Assembly: GCF_030272615.1 (NCBI RefSeq)
Contig: NC_081409.1
Location: 207,311,190-207,375,189, forward strand
Origin: Cryptomeria japonica
Taxonomy: Eukaryota > Streptophyta > Pinopsida > Cupressales > Cupressaceae
Length of the DNA: 64,000 nt
Direction: 5' to 3'
How positions within the stretch are numbered: position 1 is the stretch's first letter; every line of letters begins with the position of its first letter. A program made the translations under genes and the position numbers. The notes below the pieces were generated by a model. The model did no database searches, was not told the origin of the DNA, and saw nothing but the letters and a program-made list of their open reading frames with translations. Positions 1 through 11,229 of this stretch are shown here, piece by piece.

Positions 1-273
1 AAAAAAAATAAAAAATTTGAGATATGTTTTCTTGTACTAGTGGTGGAGTGGTGGAGTGGTGGGTGTATTTATAGATTTTATCAAAAAAGTTTAGAGGAAT
101 TAATAATAGTAGATAAAAGATAAGAAAAGAAGAATATAGAAAAAGAGACAATTATGGGTAAGTGGCATATGTGGGAATGTTCTATATATGATTGTGAAAA
201 AATTATTCCTAATGTCCTCTCAATTATTTGGATAAGGTGATCACAACATTTATTACATTAATAATTATATAGT
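1..273. other. Left flank of the gypsy element, nothing recognised
   Basis: AT-rich sequence with no reading frame or repeat that I recognise. It ends at the target-site duplication of the gypsy element: ATAGT at 269-273 pairs with ATAGC at 16497-16501 (four of five bases). The sequence does not resemble the LINE fragment on the other side of the element. Confidence 0.5.
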
Positions 274-1054
274 TGTATATGGTGAAAATGGATAACAATA
301 ATAACAATATTGAAAGGCTAAATGAATTCAACCACAAAACCCTAGCCTAACAATCAACAAAGATCCACCATAACATATGAAGATTACCTAAGACAATGCA
401 AATCAAATGAAATCACAAAGATTATACCATCACATGTCCAATAGGGTTTGGATCTCCATTCTTCCTATCTCCATTGATCTTGTTTGATATATTTGCTCTC
501 AGATTTTATGTGCACAAGAGCTCAACAAAGAATGGAATGTGGTTGCAAGTAGGATCATAGTGTAGTCAATTGCATAAAAGATGATTTAGCATGAATGATT
601 AGGGTTCGATAATGAATGAAGAATCTCCTTATATAGAAGACACAATATGAAATGGAGGGATAAGATTGAGAGGTGTAAAAGGAGGTCGGCTATGATTAGA
701 GGGTAGGTAAAAGAAATAATAAAATAATGAAAGGGGTAGGTAGTGTATGAATTAAGAGATGAATGACATGTGTCATGAGTAGAAAAGGTTAATGAATTAA
801 TTAAATAAATAAAGATTTATTTAATTAATAGAAGAAGTGGGATCAATTAAATAAATAAGATATTTATTTAATTTAAAAAAAAGGATAATTTAAATAAATA
901 AATGTATTTATTTAAATGAGAAATAAGGCTAGAAGAGGATAAACGAATTAATTAAATAAATAAAGATTTATTTAATTAATAGAAGAATTAAGCTTAGATA
1001 ATTAAATAAATAAAATATTTATTTAATTAGACTGGACAATTTTAGGTGTCTACA
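274..1054 (-). repeat. 3' LTR of the gypsy element (781 bp)
   Basis: Direct repeat of 15735-16496, beginning TGTATATGG and ending GTGTCTACA on the plus strand. It is 19 bases longer than its partner. The right half carries AT-rich palindromes (around 778-830 and 945-1025) of the form ATTAATTAAATAAAT...ATTTATTTAATTAAT, which could fold as hairpins in either strand. Confidence 0.92.
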
Positions 1055-1070
1055 TGTTGCCCCTCTTTGA
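1055..1070 (-). other. Polypurine tract next to the 3' LTR
   Basis: Read on the minus strand this is TCAAAGAGGGGCAACA, directly upstream of the TGTAGACACC start of the 3' LTR. It sits where the plus-strand DNA primer is expected, and the purine run AAAGAGGGG supports this. The match is by position and base content only. Confidence 0.6.
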
Positions 1071-1509
1071 GACAATGCGGCTTGTCGCGTTGTTTCAAAG
1101 AAGATAAGATGAACTGATACAGAGTTGCCCCAGGATGGGAATGATATGCCCCCTCGAGAGATTGGATGAAAATGTCTGGAAAGATTGCAAACAATCTCTC
1201 GATAAGAAAGAAAGGCTAGAATGGACTGACCAGATAAAGTGACAAAGTCATGGGATAAAGAAGACTGACTCGGGAAACGAAGGCGAGGGCTAGGCTATAA
1301 GATAGACCACGGGGGAAAATACATCCTCATTGTCATCTACACATCCACGAGAGCAGATTGCAGAGCGAAGATAGAGCAGTAGCAGTCAACAGCGATGGCC
1401 TTCATTCATGGATTCGACCGCGTTCGTCGATTCCAGAGGCCAGCAGAGGCAGGAGAGCCGGTAAGTACCACCAAACCTCCTCGTACTTTGACGCATTTAA
1501 TTTTGTCAT

Positions 1510-1860
1510 TAATGCATGCTAGAGAGGGTCATAAATGCGCTTAGACTAGGGTCTAAAAAGTGCCAAAAAAATGTCCAGGCGCGTCTGCGTTGGTGCCAGG
1601 CGCGTCTGTGCTCGCGAGGCACGTCTGTGTTTGTGCTAGGCGCATTTGCGTTGGAACTCGCGTCTGTGTCAAATGCGACCACATCTGTGATGGTCAGTCG
1701 CGTCTGTGCTAAGAAGGCACATCTGTGTCGCCCAGGCGCGTCTATGCAGAGCATAGGCACGTCTGTGTCAATCAGGCGCGTCTGTGTTTTTCAGGCGCAT
1801 TTGTGCAGTCTGAAAGCATGTTTATGTCAGGTAAGTGCGTTTGTGTTTGAAAAAATGTGA
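1510..1860 (+). repeat. Degenerate array of a GCGTCTGTGT motif
   Basis: About a dozen copies of GCGTCTGTGT and close variants, spaced roughly 20-40 bases, on the plus strand. Two further arrays of the same motif in the opposite orientation lie at the other end of the element (13920-14150 and 15370-15630). The stretch is locally GC-rich for this window. The short frames read through it are products of the repeat and I do not take them as genes. Confidence 0.75.
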
Positions 1861-1978
1861 ATTTGCATCTTCTAGGTCAAATCGACAGTTCTATGATGAA
1901 CATACGCTGTCGATTGGATAAGCTGCTAAGAGGATACACTCAAGCAGGTCCTCTAGGGAAGACTAGGATAGATCAAGG

Positions 1979-2250
1979 CACTTTGTGATGAACAGTGAGT
2001 ACCAAGATAGAGTACTTTGTGATGAACAGGGAGTACTAAGATAGAGCAGTACTTTGTGATGAACAAGGAGTGCAAATGTGAGTAACACTTTGTGATGAAC
2101 AGGGAGTGCCACACACGTAGTACTTTGTGATGAATAGGGAGTATCACTAGGATAAATAGCAACACTTTGTGATGAACAGTGAGTGTCACTAGGATAGAAT
2201 GCCATATGCATTTGGATAAAAAAGTAGCATTTTGTGATGAACAATGAATG
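1979..2250 (+). repeat. Seven tandem copies of a 34-65 bp unit with ACTTTGTGATGAACAG
   Basis: Copies of the core CTTTGTGATGAACAGNGAGT start near 1980, 2014, 2051, 2087, 2122, 2164 and 2229 (the last has ATTTTGTGATG). The linkers vary in length and sequence. The array lies just upstream of the antisense PMD reading frame, inside the gypsy 3' region. Spacer variation is not CRISPR-like, because the linkers are themselves related to each other. Confidence 0.8.
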
Positions 2251-2299
2251 CCACTATGACTGACATGAGTGATTCGTTTGACTACAGGAGTATTTTTCG

Positions 2300-4132
2300 A
2301 TGCTGGAGTCATGGGAGAGATTCTCGTCTACTCAGAGGTTGCGACCTGAGTTGACAGCCGAGGAGCGAGCTGCTATCGAGGAGATGGGATTGAGACATGT
2401 GCTATATGTGCCCGAGTTTCGAGTGAACATGGGATTGCTGACTGCATTAGTTGAGAGATTGCACTCTGAGACGTGCACATTCCATTTGCCGATGGTGAGA
2501 TGACAGTCACCCTAGAGGATGTATACAGGATATTGCGGATATCGATCGATGGGGAGCTGATCCCATATGATCGAGATGGAGATAGGGAGGCCCTGAGATG
2601 AGTATTCCAAGACCTAGGACTAGAGATGAGGGCAAGACATGTGGCATGGGATGCCATGACAGCCACAGGGTTAGCATTGCTGATAGTGATAGGAGGAGCC
2701 ATCAGTGGGTTCCTGTGTCCGGATAGAGCGACACGGGGTTCGGCTGTGGGCTGGGGAGGAGCACTGAAGATGCTCGCAACACACTAGATATGCTTGGGGA
2801 CCATGTGTGCTGGCCCATTTGTATTATGAGCTTCATCAGTTTGTTTATCATGGATCAGTAGGATTGGGCTACAAAGTTACATTATTGCAGGTATGGGCCT
2901 ATGAGAATCTGCCGGTTACCCGACCGATACACTTCAGGGGTAGGGGTCATGGACGCAACTTTGTTCATTTGTATAATATGATCACATCGCAGCCACGGAT
3001 TGGCAGGCTAGAGCATTGGCGGCGAGTGATAGACAATATTGATGTGGTCATATGGAGACCATATCTGGGCTGCGAGCAATGGGAGGATGACGCAGTTGAG
3101 CTTCCCTACACCTTCCGGAGCAAGTATTTGATGCTAGAGAGATAGCTTGTGGACAGGATTGGCCAACAGTTTGGCTGGATTCAGAGGATGCCCCGAGGCT
3201 CAGGCTGGTATGCATGTACAGTTAGAGATCAGGCACAGTTTGGGCCCTTGCTGTCATATGATCAGGCAGTGACTCAGCTGATAGAGATGATACCCTTACC
3301 TTGGGACATGTGGCCAGAGATCGAGGATGCTGGCATGGATGCCGAGTATACAGCTTACTGGGCAGAGCATCCCTTCCCATGGTTGACAGATCCGGGAGAG
3401 GCATTGGAGGGAGATGGGGGTGGAGATGATGATGATGGTGGAGGTGATGGGGGCTGAGGCTGACAGAGGAGGAGGGGAGCAGTTGGAGAGAGGCGAGTTG
3501 CACCTCAGAGGGAGGGTGGCGAGGAGAGGCAGGCTCGGGTGGTGAGGGGTCGCGGTGGATTGCCGCTACAGGTGCCAACAACATAGGGTCCCAAGAAGGT
3601 ACAGATATAGGGACAGGGACAGAGACAGGTACCTATACAGGCACCAGTATAGGTACAGGTACAGGCACAGGGGCAGAGGCAGGCACCCATACAGGGGGAG
3701 CCATAGGCAGAGGCAGAGGGGGCTGACCCAGTGGAGGATGAGCTTCTAGATCTGAGGGAGATCTGCCAGGGCCAAGTAGATGAGATCCAGGAGTTAGAGA
3801 GGGAGAGGGATCAGCTTAGGAGGAGGCTTAGAGATACTGAGCGGGAGCGAGATCAGGCTATCCAGCGCTATACAGAGGCTGAGATAGCACTGAGGGCAGG
3901 GAGACAAGCCGCAAAGGATATAGGGGTAGGATATGCTTATGTCCTGCGGGCAGGGGAGGAGATAGCCTACTGGAGAGACCTCTACTATGGTGCAGTACCA
4001 GCAGATCAGCGGGTGAGGAGCTTCCATAGACCGTCGCGGACAACGACAACTACGGGAGGGAGCCGAAGGAGACAGGCATCGAGTGCTGGGGTTATGGGTC
4101 CTCCACCACCACCAGATAGAGGGGACAGGTAG
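2300..4132 (+). pseudogene. Antisense plant mobile domain (PMD) reading frame in the gypsy 3' region
   Basis: This plus-strand frame runs opposite to gag-pol. It starts at an ATG at 2300 (MLESWERF...). The first 67 residues match the start of the plant mobile domain (GLLTALVERLHSETCTFHLP), and after a frameshift near 2500 it continues with DGEMTVTLEDVYRIL. Further conserved pieces follow: ALKML and YYELHQF with LLQVWAYENLP (2760-2925), WRPYLGCEQW near 3060, and VDRIGQQFGWIQRMP (3150-3190). A Gln/Pro-rich stretch (3560-3720) and a charged coiled coil (ELERERDQLRRRLRDTERER, 3795-3855) end the frame. PMD proteins are plant proteins linked to transposons and silencing. The frame is broken by several stops, nearly all CAG->TAG or CGA->TGA, and at least one frameshift. 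No promoter is evident to me. Confidence 0.8.
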
Positions 4133-5923
4133 GATGATCCTGGGGCAGGTCCTTCAGGGGCTCAGATTCCACCGAGGCCAGGTGGCTCCGAGGGGGGGAG
4201 TTCATCATAGCCTTAGAGGGCTCCCTTTGTATCAGTTTTGTACCATTTTTGTATTGTAGACACATGCGGGTGCTTTTTGTAGCCATATGATTTTTGACAT
4301 CATTGTATCATGACACTTTTGATTATATATATGAGATGATTCATTTTTGCGGTAGCTATATGCATGCGTACCTATGTGATGAGATGTTCTTATGTGATGT
4401 TTGCTTATGATGTGGATGCAAATATGTATATGATGCAATGCAATATTTGTTCTTTTATGTTTTATATGTTATGCCAATGCAAATGTGAATGTATGTAATG
4501 CAAATGAATATGATAATGCAAATGTAAATTGTGCTAATAGGTGTTGTGTGCAGGATGTGATGCAGTTGTGATATATATATGTATGTATGAAATGCTTATA
4601 TGTGGTAATGTAGGTGAAACTACATGAAATGCAAATGTTTTTGGTGTGTCATTATACTCAGTCATGTGATAGCAAGCTACGCGGACTCGAGAAGGATGAT
4701 GGAAGTCAATCAAGAAAGGGGGATGAAAGACAGAAGATATGAAAGTGAAAGAGCTTCTTGTGCATTATCATCATTGAGCTTTATTATGGCAAGTAGGCTA
4801 TGACAATCGAGGCATATGTTTGACCCAGAAAGTCATTGTACCTGTTTGCATAGAGATAAGACAGTCACAAACAAGGAATGCCCCAGTTCACACTAGACTC
4901 ACAGTGTCCTCATATCCTTGGACAAGTCATAGCATTACTAAGAGACAATCCACAGACAGCAAATACAAATAGGTGACGATACCCCATCCTCGCCTTTCTA
5001 GCCAAAGACATCTTGGAGATAGAATCTCTAGTCAAAGACATCCCGGAGATAGAATCTCTAGTCAAAGACATCTCGGAAAAGCTAAAAGACATGTCACCAA
5101 AAGATAAAATCAAAAGAAAACCAAGACTCGACACCAACATCCACTGCAGTCCTCAAGTTTAGTGTCTCTTGTCACTTGTATAAGTCTTATTTGATTGTGG
5201 TCACAATGTTTACTTTCACATAAAGGATAGATAGCACTGAACCATATATTGTCTGAGTCTGTTGAAAGATTTGATTTGTTGAAGCTCATTGTTGTTGCTG
5301 TGTCTCATCTGAAACCTGACTGAATCCATAAAACTGAAACTTTATTGTGGATCTGCGATGCAAATGTTGCTTTATTGTGAATTGTGCGAGGATAGACTGA
5401 AGGAAGCTAGAAGAAACTGTACTCCTCGAAACATGTGATGTTCTCAATTCCACACCCATCACTAGACGTAGGATTTTGCCTTAGCCACAGATAGGATTTG
5501 ATTTATTATGAATGGAAAGGGGTGAAAAGGGAGGTTTATTATGAATGGCTAACCAATCTTAGGGAGATCAATAACAAGCCATGATGGGAATGGGTAAGTT
5601 TATTATGAACGAATAGGTTGTGAGTGTGTGCAAAGTGAAATGATGAAAGAGAATCCTAAAGGAGGGAGGAGCAATGTCTCTACACATGGCGTTGGTGACC
5701 CAGTTTTCACCATGGTACTTGCCCAGGGCGCCACCAAAGTGGTTTTCACCATTGGACGAGATTATTTCTCTTTACTTTTTTGATTTTTCAATGTTTTTTG
5801 TGTCACAAGGCGCCTGTTTGCCAGGTTTTCACCAAGTAACGATTTTTTTTTTTAATTTTTTTTTTTGTATTTTTGAATTTTTTTTATTTTTTTGTATTTT
5901 TGAATTTAGGATATTCCAAAGAG
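4133..5923. other. Gypsy 3' region without recognisable genes
   Basis: Between the PMD frame and the integrase end. A short tandem repeat of about 30 bp (AAAGACATCYYGGAGATAGA) occurs nearly three times at 5003-5075. AT-rich sequence with many ATG/ATGCAA words occupies 4330-4640, and a poly-T tract lies at 5848-5905. The words GTTTTCACCA/TTTTCACCATGG recur at about 5702, 5743 and 5825. No coding potential seen. Confidence 0.6.
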
Positions 5924-8900
5924 CTATGTGTAGAACCTGCGAAGGTGCATGTTGTTGATAGGATTCTCCAAAGGTTCACCTTCTGTAGTTGAAAGCTGAT
6001 ATGCACCAGATCCATATGCTGCTGTAATAATGTAAGGACCAAGCCAGTTTGGTTCGAACTTGCCCTTCTTCTCTCTGTCTTGTTGATTTTTAGGATTTTC
6101 TCTGAGAACTAAGTCACCCACCTCAAATGTGCGAGGCTTGACTTTATGATTGTAGCTGCGACTCATTCATTGTTGGTAAGCCTTGAGATGACTAAAAGCA
6201 GTTTGTCTTCGTTCATCCAGTAGTTCTAGCTCTTGCAAGCGAGAGACCCTATAGTCTTCGTCACTGATGATGTTTTGGAAAGAGACTCGTAAAGAGGGTA
6301 ACTCAACCTCAATAGGCAAGATAGCTTCAATGCCATAGACAAGTGAATAGGGTGTAGCTCCTATAGGTGTGCGGACACTTGTGTGGTAGGCCCAAAGTGT
6401 AGGATTAAGTTGGATATGCCAATTACGACCAGCATCGTCGACTGTCTTCTTTAGGATTTTCAGGATTGTTTTATTAGACGCCTCAGCTTGGCCATTACCT
6501 TGGGGGTAATATGGTGTGGAGAAATGATGGGAAATATGGAAGCGGTCACAGAGTTCACAGACATCCTGATTTTTGAAGGGACGTCCGTTATCAGTGATAA
6601 TGGAAATAGGAATACCGTATCGGCAAATGATATAGTTGAGGATGAATGTAGCAATCTGTTTTCCTGTGATTTGTGTGAGAAGCACGGCTTCAATCCATTT
6701 TGTAAAATACTCTGTGGTAGTGATAATGAATTTATGACCATTGGAAGAAGGAGGGTGAATCTTGCCTATGAGATTGAGTCCCCACTGACAAAAGGGCCAA
6801 GGAGACGCAAGTGGTTGAAGTTCTTGTGCTGGCGCATGTATGAGATCTCCATGAATTTGGCATTGCTTACATTTCTTGACAAACTGATATGAGTCTTTCT
6901 CCATATTGGGCCAGTAATATCCAGTCCTGATGAGTTTCTTGGCCAAGGTAGGACCACTAGCATGTGGACCACATATCCCTTCATGCACTTCCCGTAACGC
7001 AATCTGAGCTTCGTCGCTTTCTAAACATTTAAGAAGAGTGCCATCTAGACCTCATCGGTATAGGATATCAGCTAAAATGACATATCGAGAGGATTGGTGA
7101 ATGAAAGTACGACGTTGGTTATTTGATAGATCAGGAGGTAGAGTATTGTCACGTAGGTATGTGAAAATGGAACCATATAACTGGGATTCGGGACCGACAA
7201 CACATATCGTCTCAGTAGGCATGATCTCATATGAAGGGACCAAAAGGTTATCCACCAAGAACTCATAGCGAGTCTCGTTTGGAGGTAGATCAATCAAGGA
7301 AGCAATTGTAGCCATGGCATCTACGACGCGATTCTGCTCTCTTGGTATCTGCTCAAAGTCTATCTTCGTGAAGTGTTGTTTCAGATCTTCCACCATTTGT
7401 TTATAAGGCATTAACTTCTCATCTTTTGTTTGGTAATCATTAGTTGCTTGACGGATGACCAGTTGGGAGTCCCCAAAAACATGAAGTTCTTGGATCTTCC
7501 ATTGAACTGCAATTCGTAATCCTGTTGTTAATGCCTCATATTCCACTATATTGTTAGTGCAAGGAAATGATAAGTGGTATGATTTTGGTATAGAATCCCC
7601 TTGAGGAGTTATAAAGAGGATGCCAGCTCCTGCCCCATGCTATGTGTATGAGCCGTCGAAGTACAGTTGCCATGGATTTGCATGTGACATTGTTAAAATG
7701 GATTCATCTGGAAATTCTGAACTTAGAGGAACATCATCTATCATGGGAGCATCTACTAATTGATCTGCGATGGCTTGTCCTTTTATTGCTTTTCTATCCA
7801 CATACTCGATGTCAAATTCACTCAGGATCATTACCCATTTGGTTAGTCGCCCAGTAAGTGTTGCCTTATTGAGAAGGTATTTCAATGGGTTTATCCTTGC
7901 AACTAACTTAGTCTTATGAGTAAGCATGTAATGTCGTAATTTCTGCGAAGCAAAGACCACGGTGAGACACGCACGCTCAATTGGTGTGTAGTTTAGCTCG
8001 TATCCCACCAATGTGCAACTGATATAGTATACTGCTTTTTCCTTGCCCTCAGCAATTTGTTGTGCTAAGAGTGCCCCCAGTGCTGTTGGAGTAGCTGATA
8101 TGTATAGTAACAGTGGTTGATCTGGAACCGGTGGCATCAGAACTGGCGGATTTAGAAGATAATCTTTGAGCGTCTGGAAAGCCTGTTGACAGTTATCATC
8201 CCATTTGAATTTGATGTTTTTATGTAGCAGGTGCTGAAAAGGATTACACTTGTCTGCCAGTTGTGCTATGAATCTTTGGATAGACTGGAGTCTGCCTTGT
8301 AAGGATTGAAGTTGACTGATATTTCTTGGTGGTTGCATTTCCAAGATGGCCTTGACTTTTGCTGGATCAGCTTCAATTCCTCTTTTGGACACAATGAATC
8401 CTAGGAGCTTCCCGGAGGTTACTCCAAAGACACATTTCTTGGGATTTAATCTTACTTTGTATTTTTCCAACCGATCAAAGACGCCTGAAAGCATGTCCAA
8501 ATGTGTGTTTCTATCTATTGATTTTCCCAAGAGGTCGTCAACATAATCTTCCACGGTTATGTGCATGAGATCATGAAAGATAGTAGTCATGGCTCTTTGA
8601 TATGTCGCACCTGCATTCTTTAGCCCGAAAGGCATGACATTCCAGCAGAAAGTTCCCCACAGACAAGTAAATGATGTTTTATGTTGATCCTCAGGTGTGA
8701 TTCTTATTTGATTATAACCAGAGAACCCATCCATCAATGATAACATTTCATGACCTGCTGTGAGATCAATAAACAAGTCAATATTTGGTAATGGGAAGTC
8801 ATCCTTTGGACAAACTTTGTTGATGTCTCTGAAATCTATGCAAATTCTGATGTTGCGATCTGGTTTACTAACAGGTACCAAGTTGGAGATCCATTCAGGA

Positions 8901-9217
8901 TAATCAATTGGGCGTATGAATCCGACATTGAGTAATATCTCAAGTTCTGCTTTGACGAGTAATGCCACTTGTGGATGCATTTTTCTTAGTTTCTGTTTTA
9001 CTGGTTTTGCCCCTGGTCTGACTGTCAAATGATGCATTACCAAATCCGGATCTAATCCAGGCATATCCGCGTATGACCAGGCAAAGTTGATTTGTCGTTC
9101 TTTGAAGAAACTTATGAATTTTGACCTTTCAGACTCTATCAGTGATTGAGCTAGGAATATATTGTGTGGAACCTCTTCTGTACCAATATTTGTTTTGATA
9201 GTCTTCTCTACCAACAT
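5924..9217 (-). pseudogene. Gypsy pol: reverse transcriptase, RNase H, second RNase H, integrase
   Basis: One minus-strand frame covers the whole region with only three stops (7640-7642 TAG, 7052-7054 TGA, 6167-6169 TGA). Reverse transcriptase: GFIRPIDYPEWISNLVPV, the SLMDGFSGYNQI motif and the catalytic YVDDLL near 8540. The first RNase H follows (ISATPTALGALLAQ, about 8110). A second, archaeal-type RNase H starts at FDGSYT (7645) and continues VEYEALTTGLRIA and GDSQLVIRQ, ending about 7300. Integrase has the zinc-binding H-H-C-C segment (HEGICGPH...CKQC, 6985-6870), ITDNGRPF and GNGQAEASNK for the later catalytic Asp and Glu, and a C-terminal domain (VGDLVLRENP...GPYIITAAYGSGAY). The expected first catalytic Asp reads Asn (GLNLIGKI, about 6780). 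All three stops fit C->T changes. Confidence 0.93.
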
Positions 9218-11151
9218 GGATGACTTTTCCTCATATGATGCTGGGAGGATGTCGAGCCTTCCACTTCGGATGCCTCGGAGAGGTTTTCACCCTCAGATAT
9301 GTCCTTTCTTTTTATTTTTTTGGGGTCAGACAACACCACAGTGTGGTTTTCGCCATAAGACCCTTGATTTGTTCTTATTTTCACATTTTTGCGACTGGAA
9401 GGTCTGACACCCTCACCAAAATATGCCACGCTATTGAGTTCTATAGTGTATCCCGCTTTATGGTCTCCAGGGGGAAGATCATCTCTTATGCCCAGATAGT
9501 CAATAAAAGCTTCATCATTTTGGAATGTATCACACTGTGCAGGTCCTTCATGATCCCAGTCAATGAGTTGGTGGTGAACAAGGGGAAGGCCGTTAATGTT
9601 TTCGAAGTTAGCGAGGCTAAGAGTGAAGATGTGGTTATATTTGGGTATGTCAAGGTAATTATCGAGGTCATCGATGGCACTCTCCTCATCAGTCTCGATC
9701 GCGAGCAAATCCAAATTATCATCACTAGTAGCGCATTCTGGGACAGGTATTTTCATCCTATGCGATTTCAACCTAGAACCTTGAGACAAGGACTATGTAG
9801 ACTCCTCATGGGTTGTTTCTTGACCAACTTTGAACTTGTTATAAAACTCCTCTTCTTCTATGGGTTCATCTGGCTCTCTGAATGTTTCAATGAGCTCGTA
9901 GTCACTGGAAGACTTGTCGGAACCCCATTCCCATTCATTGGAGTATGTGGAATAGTGATTCTCTTGTTGAATTTTGGCAGCTTTGATTTGTAAGGCTTCT
10001 TCCATCCTTTGGGTGTGGACCTTGGAAGTTGAGAAACCAAGTCCTTTCGAGTGTTCGTTCTTGAGAGTCAATTCAGGTTGTAAAGGTTCAATGATGCCTT
10101 CCTTTCGTAACCCCAGAGGGCTTTTTCCATCATACCTGAATTTTTGTAGAATTTTGAAGCCTTTGCCATATTTCTCACATGGTACATTGATGTGCTCTTG
10201 TGTTTCCTCTTCATTGTCTCTGAAAAGCATTTGGTATAAATCTTCCTCTTCTAGTTCACCCCATCTTTGAAAGGTAGTAGGGTCCCATTTAAGCATCATG
10301 ATGGAGATTTGCTTGTTAGGATGTGGTCTTCCATATTCTTTTGGGGAACTCATGACTTGTCGTAAGTACATGGTCTGATTGAAAGTATATTCCCCCATGC
10401 CTTTGTCCTGAAACTTGCCTTTAAACTCACCTTGTTTTGATGTCAAAGGTTTTAATGACTCAGGATCAATGTATGCCGAGGAAGGAACAACCTCATGATT
10501 ACTGGGAATGATGGTCTCAGTCTTTGATTTCAGGTTATTGCAATATATGAATGGATCAGGATCGCCATTAACTGTTACTTCCACTCCGTTATGAGGAAAC
10601 TTAATGCATTGGTGATATGTGGATGGGACTGCCCTCATTTCATGAATCCAAGGACGTCCTAGCAATATGTTATAAGTGAGATTTAAATCCAGGACTTGAC
10701 AGACCACATCCTTTGTAACTGGCCCAACTCTGAGAGGTAAGATGATTGTACCCTTGGATAAATGCTCTTCATCATCATATGCCTTGATGGTGATTTTGTT
10801 TGTAGAATTCACAGCTTTATCAGAATATCCCAATTGTGTAATAGTGCTTAATGTGCAAATGTTTAGACCTGCTCCTCCATCTATCAGGGCTCTTTTTATT
10901 CGATGTTTGTGTATGCAGGCTTCAATGTGTAGTGGTGCATTATGTGGTTGACTTATAGAGGCATCATCGGCTTCTGTGAAAGTAAGGGAGTGTGGAATGG
11001 AAAGGTATCCCACCATGGCTTGAAACTGGTCCACGTTCAGATCAGTAGGAACATCAGTATCTCTCAAGATTTTGTCAAGAATGGCTTTATGTGCGGGAGA
11101 TATGCGTAATAGCTCAAGGATGGAGATGAGCGCGGGTGTCTTCCCTAGTTG
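9208..11151 (-). pseudogene. Gypsy aspartic protease region and linker to RT
   Basis: The frame follows gag after a frame change. Conserved text TPALISILELLRISPAHKAI (about 11140-11080) precedes the protease, whose active site is ALIDGGAGLNI at about 10880 (the DT/SGA motif in the DGGA form common in this lineage). LLGRPWIHEM lies at about 10650. After one TAG (9793-9795) the same frame continues through an acidic linker to 9208, where a frameshift leads to the RT frame starting about 9217. A further in-frame TAA is at 11152-11154, with the same frame continuing upstream toward gag. The product would cleave the polyprotein. I place the start by reading frame, since this part is normally made from a larger polyprotein. 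Confidence 0.85.
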
Positions 11152-11229
11152 TTATACAAGGTCATACTCAGGTTTGGTTGATGAGGAAGTAGTGTTTTTA
11201 GTTGGAGCACCTTGCAAAGTGATTTTACC

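Noticed and set aside
1979-2250. CRISPR-like direct repeats
   Set aside because: Linkers are related to each other and vary in length, and the context is a plant retrotransposon.
1953-2312. Minus-strand frames with repeated HHKVL/SSQS text
   Set aside because: They are translations of the ACTTTGTGATGAACAG tandem array, not genes.
5674-5958. 94-codon plus-strand frame rich in Phe
   Set aside because: It is mostly the translation of a poly-T tract and overlaps the end of the integrase frame.
9220-9993. 257-codon plus-strand frame
   Set aside because: It lies antisense over the protease linker and RT start of the gypsy element and has no known domain; a shadow frame.
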